Source: Bradyrhizobium septentrionale
Lineage (GTDB): Bacteria; Pseudomonadota; Alphaproteobacteria; Rhizobiales; Xanthobacteraceae
Assembly: GCF_011516645.4 (NCBI RefSeq)
Contig: NZ_CP088285.1
Coordinates: 4,296,501-4,360,500 of the forward strand
DNA length: 64,000 bases
Reading direction: 5' to 3'
In this document: positions 49,597 through 59,784 of the stretch, piece after piece
Layout: the number at the start of each line of letters is the position of its first letter
Numbering within the stretch: position 1 is the first letter of the stretch
Made by a program: the position numbers and the translations under genes
Notes under the pieces: generated by a model
Seen by the model: the letters and a program-made list of their open reading frames with translations, nothing else
What the model was told of the DNA's origin: nothing
Databases searched by the model: none

Positions 49597-49682
49597 CATG
49601 CGCGGGCTTGACCCGCGGATCCATCAAGAAAGACGGCGTTCTCCACGTGAGATGGATTGCCGGGTCAAGCCCGGCAATGATG
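49597..49682. repeat. Composite REP-like palindrome
   Basis: GTCATGCGCGGGCTTGACCCGCGGATCCATC followed by AGATGGATTGCCGGGTCAAGCCCGGCAATGA. The two hairpins are the two arm types seen in the 4021-4181 element, here without the middle block. It separates the thioesterase and proC (convergent). Confidence 0.75.
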
Positions 49683-49691
49683 GTGGATGCT

Positions 49692-50519
49692 TTACTTCGC
49701 CAATTCCTTCGAGCGCCGGGTTGCGGCGGCGATGGCGCGGGTCATCAGCGGCTGCATGCCGTTATTCGCCATCAGCACCTCGAGCGCAGCAGCCGTGGTG
49801 CCGCCGGGCGAGGTGACGTTCTGCCGCAAGGTCGCCAACGGCAGATCCGAACGATGCAGCAGCTCGCCGGAGCCGGCGACGGTCGCCCGCGCCAGCGTGG
49901 TCGCAAGCTGCTCGGGCAGGCCGGCCGCGACGCCGGCGCGGGCCAGTTCCTCGGCGAGCAGGAAGACATAGGCCGGACCGGAGCCGGAGACCGCGGTCAC
50001 CGCGTCCATCAGGCTCTCATCGTCGACCCATTCGACGAGCCCGGTTGCCTTCAGCAGCGCATCGGTCATGGCGCGCTGCGCGGCGGTGACGCGCTTTGAC
50101 GGCACCGCGACCGTGATGCCGCGGCCGATCGCTGCCGGCGTGTTCGGCATCGCGCGCACCACCGCGCCGCCAACAACTTCTTCCAGTGCTGACATGGTCG
50201 TGCCGGCCATGATCGAGACCACCAGCGTCGAGGGGCCGACGAATCCCTTCAGCGCGGCGCCCGCGTCGCGGAACGATTGCGGCTTCACCGCGACGACGAG
50301 CGTATCGACCGTGCCGAGATCCTTTGCCTGCGGATTGAGCCGCACGCCCTTTACGGCGAGCGCGGAGATCTCGGGCGAGAGATACGGATCGATCACCGCG
50401 ACCTGCTCGGGCGCGAGGCCCTGTGCGAGCCAGCCGGTCAGCATCGCGCCGCCCATCTTGCCCGCGCCCGCAAGCGCGATGGTGCCGGTGGTATTTTTAA
50501 GTGCGCTGCTCGTGTTCAC
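49692..50519 (-). CDS. proC: Pyrroline-5-carboxylate reductase
   Basis: The 275-residue enzyme reduces P5C to proline with NAD(P)H. The Rossmann motif is TIALAGAGKMGGAMLTGWLAQG. AVKPQSF, VRAMPNTPAAIGRGITVAVP and the C-terminal DAVTAVSGSGPAYVFLLAEELARAGVAAGLPEQLATTLARATVAGSGELL and RQNVTSPGGTTAAALEVL are ProC signatures. No ATG is well placed; GTG 50519 (VNTSSALKN) is chosen. The extension to 50600 crosses a repeat. The YbjN-like gene upstream may be co-transcribed across the repeat at 50527. Confidence 0.94.
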   Translation of the reverse strand: MNTSSALKNTTGTIALAGAGKMGGAMLTGWLAQGLAPEQVAVIDPYLSPEISALAVKGVRLNPQAKDLGTVDTLVVAVKPQSFRDAGAALKGFVGPSTLVVSIMAGTTMSALEEVVGGAVVRAMPNTPAAIGRGITVAVPSKRVTAAQRAMTDALLKATGLVEWVDDESLMDAVTAVSGSGPAYVFLLAEELARAGVAAGLPEQLATTLARATVAGSGELLHRSDLPLATLRQNVTSPGGTTAAALEVLMANNGMQPLMTRAIAAATRRSKELAK

Positions 50520-50526
50520 AGGTGTC

Positions 50527-50662
50527 ACCGCTCGTCGTCCCGGCGAAGGCCGGGACCCATAACCACAGGTGGTTCTAGTAAAGCGAAGCGGGAGCCACAA
50601 GCAGTTTGCTCAGCCACTGGGGCCGCGGAGTATGGGTCCCGGCTCAAGGCCGGGACGACACT
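50527..50662. repeat. Intergenic palindromic repeat (CGTCCCGGCGAAGGCCGGGACC type)
   Basis: TCGTCGTCCCGGCGAAGGCCGGGACCCATAACCAC forms the left arm and ATGGGTCCCGGCTCAAGGCCGGGACGACA the right arm. A hundred bases lie between them. It is the same family as 48989-49133 and 61999-62128. Confidence 0.75.
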
Positions 50663-50678
50663 GAGCATGCGGACGCCC

Positions 50679-51179
50679 TTACGCCTCGCCCTCGGTATCG
50701 AACATCGCGGCGGCCATCGCCTCGGCGGTCGACTTGCCGGCCCACACCACGAACTGGAACGCCGGGTAGTAGCGCTCGCAGGCGTGGATCGCGTTGACCA
50801 CCATACTCTCGCATTGTGCGGTCGAGGCGGTGAGGCCGCCGGGCAGCACCAGCGCCTGACGGTGCATGACCATGCCGGTGTGGGTCCACAGGTCGAAATG
50901 CCCGACCCATAATTGTTCGTTGATCGCGGCAACCAGCCGCTGCACTTCGGCGCGCCGCGCCTGCGGCATCTTCATGTCGAAGGCGCAGGCGAGATGCAGC
51001 GCTTCGATCTCGCCCATCCAGGTGAAGGAGAGCTGATAATCGATCCAGTCTCCCTTGGAGACGATCGTCACCTCGTCTTCGCCGGAACGCTCGAACGCCC
51101 AGTTGTTGTCGGTGGCGATATCTTCGACCACCGCAAGCGGGTTGTTCCGGGAATCGATAATGCTTTCGAGGAGGGACAT
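50679..51179 (-). CDS. YbjN domain-containing protein
   Basis: The 166-residue protein reads MSLLESIIDSRNNPLAVVEDIATDNNWAFERSGEDEVTIVSKGDWIDYQLSFTWMGEIEALHLACAFDMKMPQARRAEVQRLVAAINEQLWVGHFDLWTHTGMVMHRQALVL. This is the YbjN/TY3 type fold (a two-layer domain resembling type III secretion chaperones) usual in alphaproteobacteria. Function is unclear; E. coli YbjN affects motility and stress. It is directly upstream of proC. Confidence 0.85.
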   Translation of the reverse strand: MSLLESIIDSRNNPLAVVEDIATDNNWAFERSGEDEVTIVSKGDWIDYQLSFTWMGEIEALHLACAFDMKMPQARRAEVQRLVAAINEQLWVGHFDLWTHTGMVMHRQALVLPGGLTASTAQCESMVVNAIHACERYYPAFQFVVWAGKSTAEAMAAAMFDTEGEA

Positions 51180-51626
51180 GCCGTCTCGGACCTTGTTCTT
51201 ATGATCGCTTGATACGCACACGGAAGCCGGCACCTGCGACATACTGCGTCGTGGCCGAGTGCAGTTCCCTGACCGGGCTTCCGGATGCTCCTGGACCTGA
51301 CGCCGATGAAGTGATGTGATTTGCGGAATCCGCGCAACCGCACGCCGAGTCCGTCCACAGCCAAAGCGCGCATCGTCCACAGCTGATCTCCGCCACACTT
51401 GTGATTTTGCGAACAAATCGGAATCTTGGTGCGCGCGTAACGATTTGTTAACCATTTGCAAGCGCTTCGCCGCGCGCGTGAATCAGCCTGCGGGCCCTCG
51501 CACCCTCCCTGCAAGAGCCGCGGCGCGCTCATGGGGACATGCCGATTCCCCATGCCAAAGGACCTTGCCCGGCTGTCGCGGTTTGGTCATATTTCGTCTC
51601 AGGCACGTCCATCCCGGGCGTGCCGA
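51180..51626. other. Gene-free region upstream of the FMN riboswitch
   Basis: About 450 bp containing promoters of the YbjN-like gene and of ribH. Short ORFs here are not supported. AT-rich stretches at about 51409-51455 (CGAACAAATCGG, AACGATTTGTTAACCATTTG) may be promoter elements. No repeat of the families above was seen. Confidence 0.4.
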
Positions 51627-51776
51627 TGTTCTCAGGGCGGGGTGAAAATCCCCACCGGCGGTAAGGGTGATGAGCCCAAGCCCGCGAGCGCCTTCTTCCG
51701 CGAAGCCGGGAGAAGGGTCAGCAGATTCGGTGCAATTCCGAAGCCGACGGTTACAGTCCGGATGAAAGAGAACGGT
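51627..51776 (+). promoter_or_regulatory. FMN riboswitch (RFN element)
   Basis: The conserved RFN blocks are visible: TCAGGGCGGGGTGAAAATCCCCACCGGCGGTAA, then GCCCGCGAGCGCC, then GGGTCAGCAGATTCGGTG, AATTCCGAAGCCGACGGTTACAGTCCGGATGAAAGAGAACG. The order of the helical arms (P1-P6) and the ends match the consensus. It lies 79 bp before the ribH start. It should reduce ribH expression when FMN is abundant, probably at translation initiation since no strong terminator is seen. Confidence 0.95.
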
Positions 51777-51855
51777 TGCGGCAGTCAACGCGATTTTCGC
51801 GTGGGCTCGTGTCGTTGTCCGTGTGCCCTGATTCTGGTCCTGAAAGAGGAAAGCC

Positions 51856-52437
51856 ATGAATCAGATGTTGCAAGACCAAGACGTTCAAGCTTCTCAAGTC
51901 CAAACCTCCGAAGCAGATAGCGCTCCCGTTACGCCGGCAATTCCGCCGGCGCCGGAGCATCCGCACTTCGCCAAGCCGCAGCGCGTCGCCTTCGTGCAGT
52001 CGTCCTGGCATCGCGATGTGGTGGAAGAGTGCCGCATCTCCTTCCTGAAGGAGATCGAGGCGCGCCACATCACCAATGTCGACGTGTTCGAGGTGCCGGG
52101 CTCGTTCGAGATCCCGTTGCACGCGCAGCTCCTGGCGAAGACCCGCCGTTACACCGCGATCGTCGCGGCCGGGCTCGTCGTCGATGGCGGCATCTATCGC
52201 CACGAATTCGTCGCCGACACCGTGATCAAGGCGCTGATGGATGTGCAGCTGCGCACCGAGGTGCCGGTGTTCTCGGCGGTGCTGACGCCGCAGCAATTCC
52301 ACGAGACCGAGGTGCATTACGATTTCTTCCGCAAGCACTTCGTCATCAAGGGGATCGAGGTCGCCGAAGCCTGCGCCAACACGCTGCTCAGCCTGGAGCG
52401 CCTGCGCGGCCAGGTCGCGGCGGGGATCCCCGGCTAG
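51856..52437 (+). CDS. ribH: 6,7-dimethyl-8-ribityllumazine synthase (RibH2-type)
   Basis: The 193-residue enzyme joins 5-amino-6-ribitylaminouracil and 3,4-dihydroxybutanone-4-phosphate in riboflavin synthesis. A 35-residue Gln/Pro-rich head is followed by RVAFVQSSWHRDVVEECRISFLKEI, DVFEVPGSFEIPLHAQLLAKTRRYTAIVAAGLVVDGGIYRHEFVADTVIKALMDVQLRTEVPVFSAVLTPQQFHE. The FVQSSWH, GIYRHEFVA and TPQQFH features resemble the second lumazine synthase (RibH2) of Brucella and rhizobia, rather than the housekeeping RibH1. It is the sole gene under the FMN riboswitch. Confidence 0.93.
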   Translation: MNQMLQDQDVQASQVQTSEADSAPVTPAIPPAPEHPHFAKPQRVAFVQSSWHRDVVEECRISFLKEIEARHITNVDVFEVPGSFEIPLHAQLLAKTRRYTAIVAAGLVVDGGIYRHEFVADTVIKALMDVQLRTEVPVFSAVLTPQQFHETEVHYDFFRKHFVIKGIEVAEACANTLLSLERLRGQVAAGIPG

Positions 52438-52467
52438 GTCAGTCCTTCCAATCGTCTGATTGTCATT

Positions 52468-52499
52468 CCCACCGCCGCCTCTATAAAGTCGGCGGTGGG
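52468..52499. promoter_or_regulatory. Perfect 10-bp hairpin between ribH and coxC
   Basis: CCCACCGCCG (52468-52477) is the exact reverse complement of CGGCGGTGGG (52490-52499), with a 12-nt loop containing TATAAA. It is followed by AGGAGG rather than a T-run. It may be a rho-assisted terminator of ribH, an mRNA-protecting hairpin, or an operator in front of the cox cluster. Confidence 0.5.
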
Positions 52500-52538
52500 A
52501 GGAGGCCTCGCCGTGACGACGGCTTGGCCGAGACGATC

Positions 52539-53240
52539 ATGTTCGAAGGACACGATCCTTATCTCGTCGCGCTCTCGGTGGTGATCGCGATTCTGGGAGG
52601 TTACACCGGTTTCGGCCTGGCCGCGCGCATCCGCGGCGGACCGGATTCCGCTCATCGCTTGTTGCTCGCGGGTGCAGCATTCTTTTTCGCCGTCGGCATC
52701 TGGACGATGCATTTTGTCGGCATGCTGGCCGCACCATTGCCGGTGGGCACTGTCTATCTGGTGTTGCCGACCATTATCTCCTTTCTGATCTGTGCGCTGG
52801 TGGTCGGCATATCGCTGTTCTTCGTCAGCGTCGGCGAGCCGTCGATGCTCCGCGTTGTTTCATCGGCCGTGTTGCTCGGCCTTGGCATTGCCAGCATGCA
52901 CTATGTCGGCATGCACGGGCTGTCCGGCGACTTCGCGATGACGCACGCTCCGGGAATGGTTGTGCTCTCGATCGCGATCGCGATCGCCGCGGCCTATGGC
53001 GGCTTGCGCGCATTCCTGGCGCGGCACGGGGGCGTCCAGTTGATGTTGAGCGCGGTGGCCTTCGGCTTTGCCGTCTCCGGGATGCACTACACGGCGATGG
53101 CCGGCATGCAGAGCTCCATCTGGCGGCGGGGCTCATCACCACATGGATGGATTGGCGGCGTCGTCGCAGATGCTGTCGCTGGTCGTGACGTTGCTGTGCT
53201 TCGTTATTGCCGCAGGCTTCCTGCTATCGCTGGTGCCTGA
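52539..53240 (+). CDS. coxC: CoxC, N-terminal part: MHYT sensor domain (gene frameshifted)
   Basis: This frame encodes the membrane sensor half of a CoxC-like regulator. It starts MFEGHDPYLVALSVVIAILGGYTGF. Three MHYT-type motifs occur: MHFV (57), MHYV (120) and MHYT (182), with Met, His and Tyr that could bind a metal for sensing CO, O2 or NO. About seven transmembrane helices are visible. Authentic homology stops near residue 195. After that the frame reads unrelated sequence to a stop at 53240, because a G too many sits in GGGG at 53128-53131. Removing one G joins it to the LytTR frame and gives a 397-residue protein. Regulator type and place fit Oligotropha CoxC. Confidence 0.75.
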   Translation: MFEGHDPYLVALSVVIAILGGYTGFGLAARIRGGPDSAHRLLLAGAAFFFAVGIWTMHFVGMLAAPLPVGTVYLVLPTIISFLICALVVGISLFFVSVGEPSMLRVVSSAVLLGLGIASMHYVGMHGLSGDFAMTHAPGMVVLSIAIAIAAAYGGLRAFLARHGGVQLMLSAVAFGFAVSGMHYTAMAGMQSSIWRRGSSPHGWIGGVVADAVAGRDVAVLRYCRRLPAIAGA

Positions 53241-53733
53241 TCCGCGGAAAACGGCTACCGCAATTGCCGGCGCCGCCGGGGGAAGCTCCGATTCAGCCGA
53301 ACTGGCGGGTGCCGCCACTGTTCAGGCCGATCCGCCGCTTCGGCCGACCCCCTTGGGCGGAATTGGCCAGCCGCCCCGCGCCCCGCCGGCACCTCGGCTG
53401 CCTCTAGAAGGGGCGGACGGCACCCATTTTATCGATGCCGCAGACGTTCGCAGCGTGACGGCGGATGCCCACTACACCAAGGTGCATGACGGGACCCGGG
53501 AGAGGATGTGCCCCTGGTCGATCTCGGAGGCCGAGGCGCTGCTCGATCCTCGCCTGTTTCTGCGTGTGCACCGCAGCCATATCGTGGCGATACCGCATGT
53601 CACTCTGGTTCGGAAGGAGGGCGATGGCGCGGTCATTGAACTGGACGGTCCGTCGCCACATCGCGTGCCGGTGAGCCGGGCCAAGATCGCTGAGTTGAAG
53701 GCCCGACTCGGGCTCGCCCGCCGCACCGCCTGA
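53143..53733 (+). CDS. coxC: CoxC, C-terminal part: last membrane helix and LytTR DNA-binding domain
   Basis: From ATG 53143 the shifted frame reads MDGLAASSQMLSLVVTLLCFVIAAGFLLSLVP, the last MHYT-domain helix. A Pro-rich linker and a LytTR domain follow: IDAADVRSVTADAHYTKVHDGTRERMCPWSISEAEALLDPRLFLRVHRSHIVAIPHVTLVRKEGDGAVIELDGPSPHRVPVSRAKIAELKARLGL. LytTR domains bind direct repeats of about 9 bp. If translated alone this 196-residue part would keep DNA binding but lose most of the sensor. The frameshift could be a true mutation, a sequencing error in a G run, or a programmed +1 shift. Confidence 0.8.
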   Translation: MDGLAASSQMLSLVVTLLCFVIAAGFLLSLVPDPRKTATAIAGAAGGSSDSAELAGAATVQADPPLRPTPLGGIGQPPRAPPAPRLPLEGADGTHFIDAADVRSVTADAHYTKVHDGTRERMCPWSISEAEALLDPRLFLRVHRSHIVAIPHVTLVRKEGDGAVIELDGPSPHRVPVSRAKIAELKARLGLARRTA

Positions 53734-53772
53734 ACGCCCCCCCTGGCCCGATGGGACGCAGGCGCTGACGCA

Positions 53773-53837
53773 TTTCGTGCGCATCGGGCGGTATTTCGTG
53801 CGAATTTTGCGTGCCCGTGCCGCATTTGTTGCGTGCG
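53773..53837 (+). promoter_or_regulatory. Four direct repeats TT(T/G)CGTGC(G/C) in two 21-22 bp pairs upstream of coxM
   Basis: Copies start at 53773 (TTTCGTGCG), 53794 (TTTCGTGCG), 53807 (TTGCGTGCC) and 53829 (TTGCGTGCG). Spacings between starts are 21, 13 and 22 bp. The 21-22 bp spacing is two helical turns, as for paired LytTR half-sites. The sequences also contain TTnnnG, the triplet I recall for the CO sensor RcoM (also LytTR). The array ends 72 bp before the coxM start. Binding by CoxC is an inference. Confidence 0.6.
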
Positions 53838-53908
53838 AATCCGCGCCCAGCCAGCCTCCCTCCAACGTCCGCCGGACCCTAAGGCCGCAGGACGACATGG
53901 AGGAAATG

Positions 53909-54772
53909 ATGATTCCCGGCTCGTTCAGCTATCACCGCCCGGCGACGCTGGCTGACGCGGTGAAACTGCTTTCGACACTCGGCGATGAGGTTCGTCCGCT
54001 GGCTGGTGGCCACAGCCTGGTTCCGATGATGAAGCTGCGGCTGGCTGCCCCCGAGCATCTGGTCGACCTGCATGACATCGCCGACCTGAAAGGCGTCCGT
54101 CGCGAAGGCAGCAAGGTCCTGATTGGGGCCATGACCACCCAGCACGACTTGCTTACCTCCGTCGAGATCGCCCAATCCATCCCCATTCTGCATGAGGCCG
54201 CGCTTCTGATCGCTGATCCTCAGGTCCGGTACCGTGGCACCGTGGGCGGTAATGTCGCCAATGGCGACCCGGGCAACGACATGCCGGCGCTGATGATGAC
54301 GCTTGGCGCGACCTATCATCTCGACGGGCCGCATGGCGGTCGTGAGGTTGCAGCCGCCGATTACTATCAGGGGGCCTATTTCACAGCGATCGAGCCAGGC
54401 GAGCTTCTGGCCTCGATCTCCATCCCGGTCCCGCCCGCGAGTCACGGCTACGCCTACGAGAAGCTGAAGCGGAAGGTCGGGGACTACGCCACCGCTGCCG
54501 CGGCGGTGGTGCTCACGATGGCCGGCGGCAAGGTCGCGACCTGCACGATCGGACTGACCAATCTTTCGGAAACGCCGCTGCTGGCCGATGCCGCCGCGCA
54601 GGCGGTGATCGGCACCAGTCTCGACGCGGCCACGCTCAGGAAGGCTGCCGCCGCGGCGGAGGCGATCATGGCGCCAGCCGCGGATGCGCGGGGGCCCGTC
54701 GAATACCGCAAGCACGTTGGCGGCATCATGGTGATGCGAGCGCTGCAGCGCGCCGCCGCCAATGCGGCCTGA
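53909..54772 (+). CDS. coxM: Carbon-monoxide dehydrogenase medium (FAD) subunit
   Basis: CoxM carries FAD and passes electrons from the Fe-S subunit to quinones. The 287-residue product starts [50 protein letters not shown] and [24 protein letters not shown] are the FAD-binding motifs (the AGGHS / TIGGN pair). [21 protein letters not shown] and [17 protein letters not shown] fit the form I subunit. GGAGGAA at 53899-53905 sets ATG 53909. coxS follows after 11 bp. Confidence 0.95.
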   Translation: MIPGSFSYHRPATLADAVKLLSTLGDEVRPLAGGHSLVPMMKLRLAAPEHLVDLHDIADLKGVRREGSKVLIGAMTTQHDLLTSVEIAQSIPILHEAALLIADPQVRYRGTVGGNVANGDPGNDMPALMMTLGATYHLDGPHGGREVAAADYYQGAYFTAIEPGELLASISIPVPPASHGYAYEKLKRKVGDYATAAAAVVLTMAGGKVATCTIGLTNLSETPLLADAAAQAVIGTSLDAATLRKAAAAAEAIMAPAADARGPVEYRKHVGGIMVMRALQRAAANAA

Positions 54773-54783
54773 GGAGGGACCAG

Positions 54784-55280
54784 ATGGCAAAGACGCATAT
54801 CACGATGCAGGTGAACGGCGCCGAGGTCGAAGGCCTCGTCGAACCACGTACCCTGCTGGTGCACTTCATCCGCGAGAACCTGCAGATGACCGGCACCCAT
54901 ATTGGCTGCGAGACCACGCATTGCGGCGCGTGCACGGTTGATATCGACGGCATGTCGGTGAAGTCCTGCACCATGTTCGCGATACAGGCCAACGGCTCCG
55001 AGATCACCACGATCGAGGGCATGGCGAACCCCGACGGCTCGCTCTCGGCGCTGCAGGAAGGCTTCCGCATGATGCACGGTCTGCAATGCGGCTTCTGCAC
55101 GCCGGGCATGATTATGCGCGCGCATCGGCTCCTGAAGGAGAATCCGTCGCCGACCGAGCAGGAGATCCGGATGGGTATCTCCGGCAATCTCTGCCGCTGC
55201 ACCGGCTACCAGAACATCGTCAAAGCCATTCAATACGCCGCAGCCAAGATCAACGGCGTGGAATTCCGGGAGGCCGCAGA

Positions 55281-55284
<4 letters not shown>
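54784..55284 (+). CDS. coxS: Carbon-monoxide dehydrogenase small (iron-sulfur) subunit
   Basis: CoxS holds two [2Fe-2S] clusters linking the Mo-Cu site to FAD. The 166-residue protein has Cys42, Cys47, Cys50 and Cys62 ([13 protein letters not shown]...SCTMFA) and Cys102, Cys105, Cys137 and Cys139 (LQCGFCTPG...LCRCTGYQN), as in the O. carboxidovorans subunit. GAGGGACC precedes ATG 54784. The stop overlaps the coxL start by 4 bp (ATGA), consistent with fixed stoichiometry. Confidence 0.97.
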
Positions 55285-57703
<2,419 letters not shown>

Positions 57704-57707
<4 letters not shown>

Positions 57708-58576
57708 AGACCCGTGACGAGATCGCGCGCGCACTCGGCGACGCAGGCTATATCGCCGACGGCGAGCTCGCGATTGCGATCGCGCTAATGCAACAATTGC
57801 GGCGTCCGCTTCTGCTGGAAGGCGAGGCGGGCGTCGGCAAGACCGAGGTCGCCAAGGCGCTGGCCGCCGTTCACGCTACCGAATTGATTCGCCTGCAGTG
57901 CTATGAGGGGCTCGACCAGTCCGCGGCACTCTACGAATGGAACTACCAACGGCAATTGCTGTCGATCCAGGCGCACCGCGGCGCCGATGCGGATGCGGTC
58001 GAGGACCAGATCTTTTCCGAGAAGTATCTCCTCGAGCGGCCATTGCTCGCTGCGATTCGCCGAGAGAGGTCGCCGGTCTTGCTGATCGACGAGATCGATC
58101 GCGCCGACGATGAGTTCGAGGCATTTCTCCTGGAGCTGTTGTCCGATTTCCAGGTCACGATACCCGAGCTCGGCACGATCAGGGCGACTGCAATACCTCA
58201 TGTCGTGCTGACGTCGAACGGTACGCGGGAGCTCTCGGATGCGCTGCGTCGACGCTGTCTCTATCACTATGTCGACTATCCCGACATCGACCGGGAAGCG
58301 CGCATCATCACGACGCGGGTCGAAGGCACCAGCGCCTCGCTGGCGTTGCAGATCGCGCGCATGGTCGAGTGCATCCGGAAAGAGGAATTGCGCAAGGTTC
58401 CCGGGGTCGCCGAGACGCTGGATTGGGCCGCTGCATTGGTCGGGCTTGAGGTGAAGGATCTGCACGATGCGCCCGAGACGGTGCACGAAACCCTGATGTG
58501 CCTGCTCAAGACGCAGGAAGACAAGGCGCGGGTCTCGCGCGAGGTCACGCAACGTTTGCTGGGAAGGGTCGCATGA
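57704..58576 (+). CDS. coxD: CoxD, MoxR-type AAA+ ATPase for CODH active-site assembly
   Basis: The 290-residue MoxR ATPase has Walker A GEAGVGKTE (residues 40-48) and Walker B VLLIDEIDRADD (125-136). Sensor 1 HVVLTSNGTRELSDALRRRC and the helix-2 insert VTIPELG are as in MoxR. In O. carboxidovorans CoxD, with CoxE and CoxF, introduces sulfur and copper into the [CuSMoO2] centre. The ATG overlaps the coxL stop, and its own stop overlaps coxE (ATGA). Membrane-linked chaperone role is inferred from that species. Confidence 0.95.
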
Positions 58577-59784
58577 GTTGCTGCGGCGCATCGCCCGATC
58601 TTGACGACATCAACGAGGTATCCCGTCTCGTTTCCCGCAAGCTCGCGGCGTTTCTGCGGACCCTGCGGGATAGCGGCTTTGCCGTCGGTCTTGCCGAGGG
58701 CCAGGACGCCGCCACCCTGATGGCTGCGGGCTACGCGGCACGGCCGGGCCTGCTGCGTTCGGCGCTCAAGCACCTGCTTTCGACGCGCAAGGCCGATTGG
58801 GACAGGTTCGACGGAATTTTTGACGCTTTCTGGCTCGGCAAGCGGGTGCGGTCGCGTTCGATCGCAACGGGTGCTGCGAAACCCGCGAACAATCCTTCGC
58901 TGAAAAGTCTGCCCAACCAATCGGCCGAGCCCCGAGCCGGTGCCGAGACGGCGATCGATCAGATTCCCTCGGTTGATGGGGTCGAAAACGAGCGCTCGGG
59001 CGATGGGCGCATGGAAGGCGCGTCGCGCGCGGACAATCTCGCCGAGGTGGATTTCCGCAATCTGGCCGATCCGCAGCAGGTTGAGCTGGCCCATCTCGCT
59101 GCAGCGCAACTGGCGCGCGTCATGCGCACGCGGCTGACGCGGCGCGATCTGGCGCGGCGCCGGGGCTATCGTCTCGATCTGCGTCGTACAATTCACGGCA
59201 ACATCAGTCACGGCGGCGTACCGCTCAGTCTGGTGAGACGCCAGCGCAAGCCGAAGCCACTACGTCTGGTGGTCCTGCTCGACGCTTCCGGCTCGATGAG
59301 CATGTACACGGGCGTTTTCCTCCGCTTCATCCACGGCGTGCTCGACGAATTTCGTGAGGCCGAGGCGTTCCTGTTTCATACCAGGCTGGCTCACGTTTCG
59401 GACGCGATGAAGGAGAGGGATGCCGGCCGCGCCCTCGACCGGCTCTCGATCATGGCGCAGGGAGCGGGTGGCGGCACCAGGATCGGTGAGTGTCTGCAGA
59501 CATTCAATCGTTGGCACGCGGCGCGCGTGGTTCATTCGCGCACCTGTGTAATGATCGTTTCCGATGGTTACGAGACGGGTGACGCTGCATTGCTCGGCCG
59601 CGAGATGGCGGCGCTTGGCCGGCGTTGCCGCCGTATCGCCTGGCTCAACCCGATGATGGGATGGCGGGGTTACGCGCCGGAGGCGCGCGGCATCAAGGCG
59701 GCGCTGCCGCATGTCGATCTCTATGCGCCGGCCAACACGCTTGCGAGCTTGAGGGCGCTCGAACCCTATCTGGCGAGGCTTTGA
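58573..59784 (+). CDS. coxE: CoxE, von Willebrand factor A-domain maturation protein
   Basis: The 403-residue protein has the VWA MIDAS motif DASGSMSMYTG (Asp237) and later GAGGGTRIGECLQTF and VSDGYETGD. This is the CoxE family, partner of MoxR ATPases. The first residues, MSCCG, place two Cys next to each other, perhaps for copper. The variable middle (about 90-165, Ala/Ser/Pro-rich) is a linker. It acts with CoxD and CoxF in activating CODH. The start overlaps coxD by 4 bp, and its stop overlaps coxF (TGATG). Confidence 0.94.
   Translation: MSCCGASPDLDDINEVSRLVSRKLAAFLRTLRDSGFAVGLAEGQDAATLMAAGYAARPGLLRSALKHLLSTRKADWDRFDGIFDAFWLGKRVRSRSIATGAAKPANNPSLKSLPNQSAEPRAGAETAIDQIPSVDGVENERSGDGRMEGASRADNLAEVDFRNLADPQQVELAHLAAAQLARVMRTRLTRRDLARRRGYRLDLRRTIHGNISHGGVPLSLVRRQRKPKPLRLVVLLDASGSMSMYTGVFLRFIHGVLDEFREAEAFLFHTRLAHVSDAMKERDAGRALDRLSIMAQGAGGGTRIGECLQTFNRWHAARVVHSRTCVMIVSDGYETGDAALLGREMAALGRRCRRIAWLNPMMGWRGYAPEARGIKAALPHVDLYAPANTLASLRALEPYLARL

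Noticed and set aside
51316..51920. Plus-strand ORFs over the FMN riboswitch
   Set aside because: They run through the conserved RFN structure and have no ribosome site; the riboswitch explains the sequence.
53777..53908. In-frame N-terminal extension of coxM
   Set aside because: The AGGAGG-type ribosome site and family start point to 53909; the extension would also overlay the repeat array.
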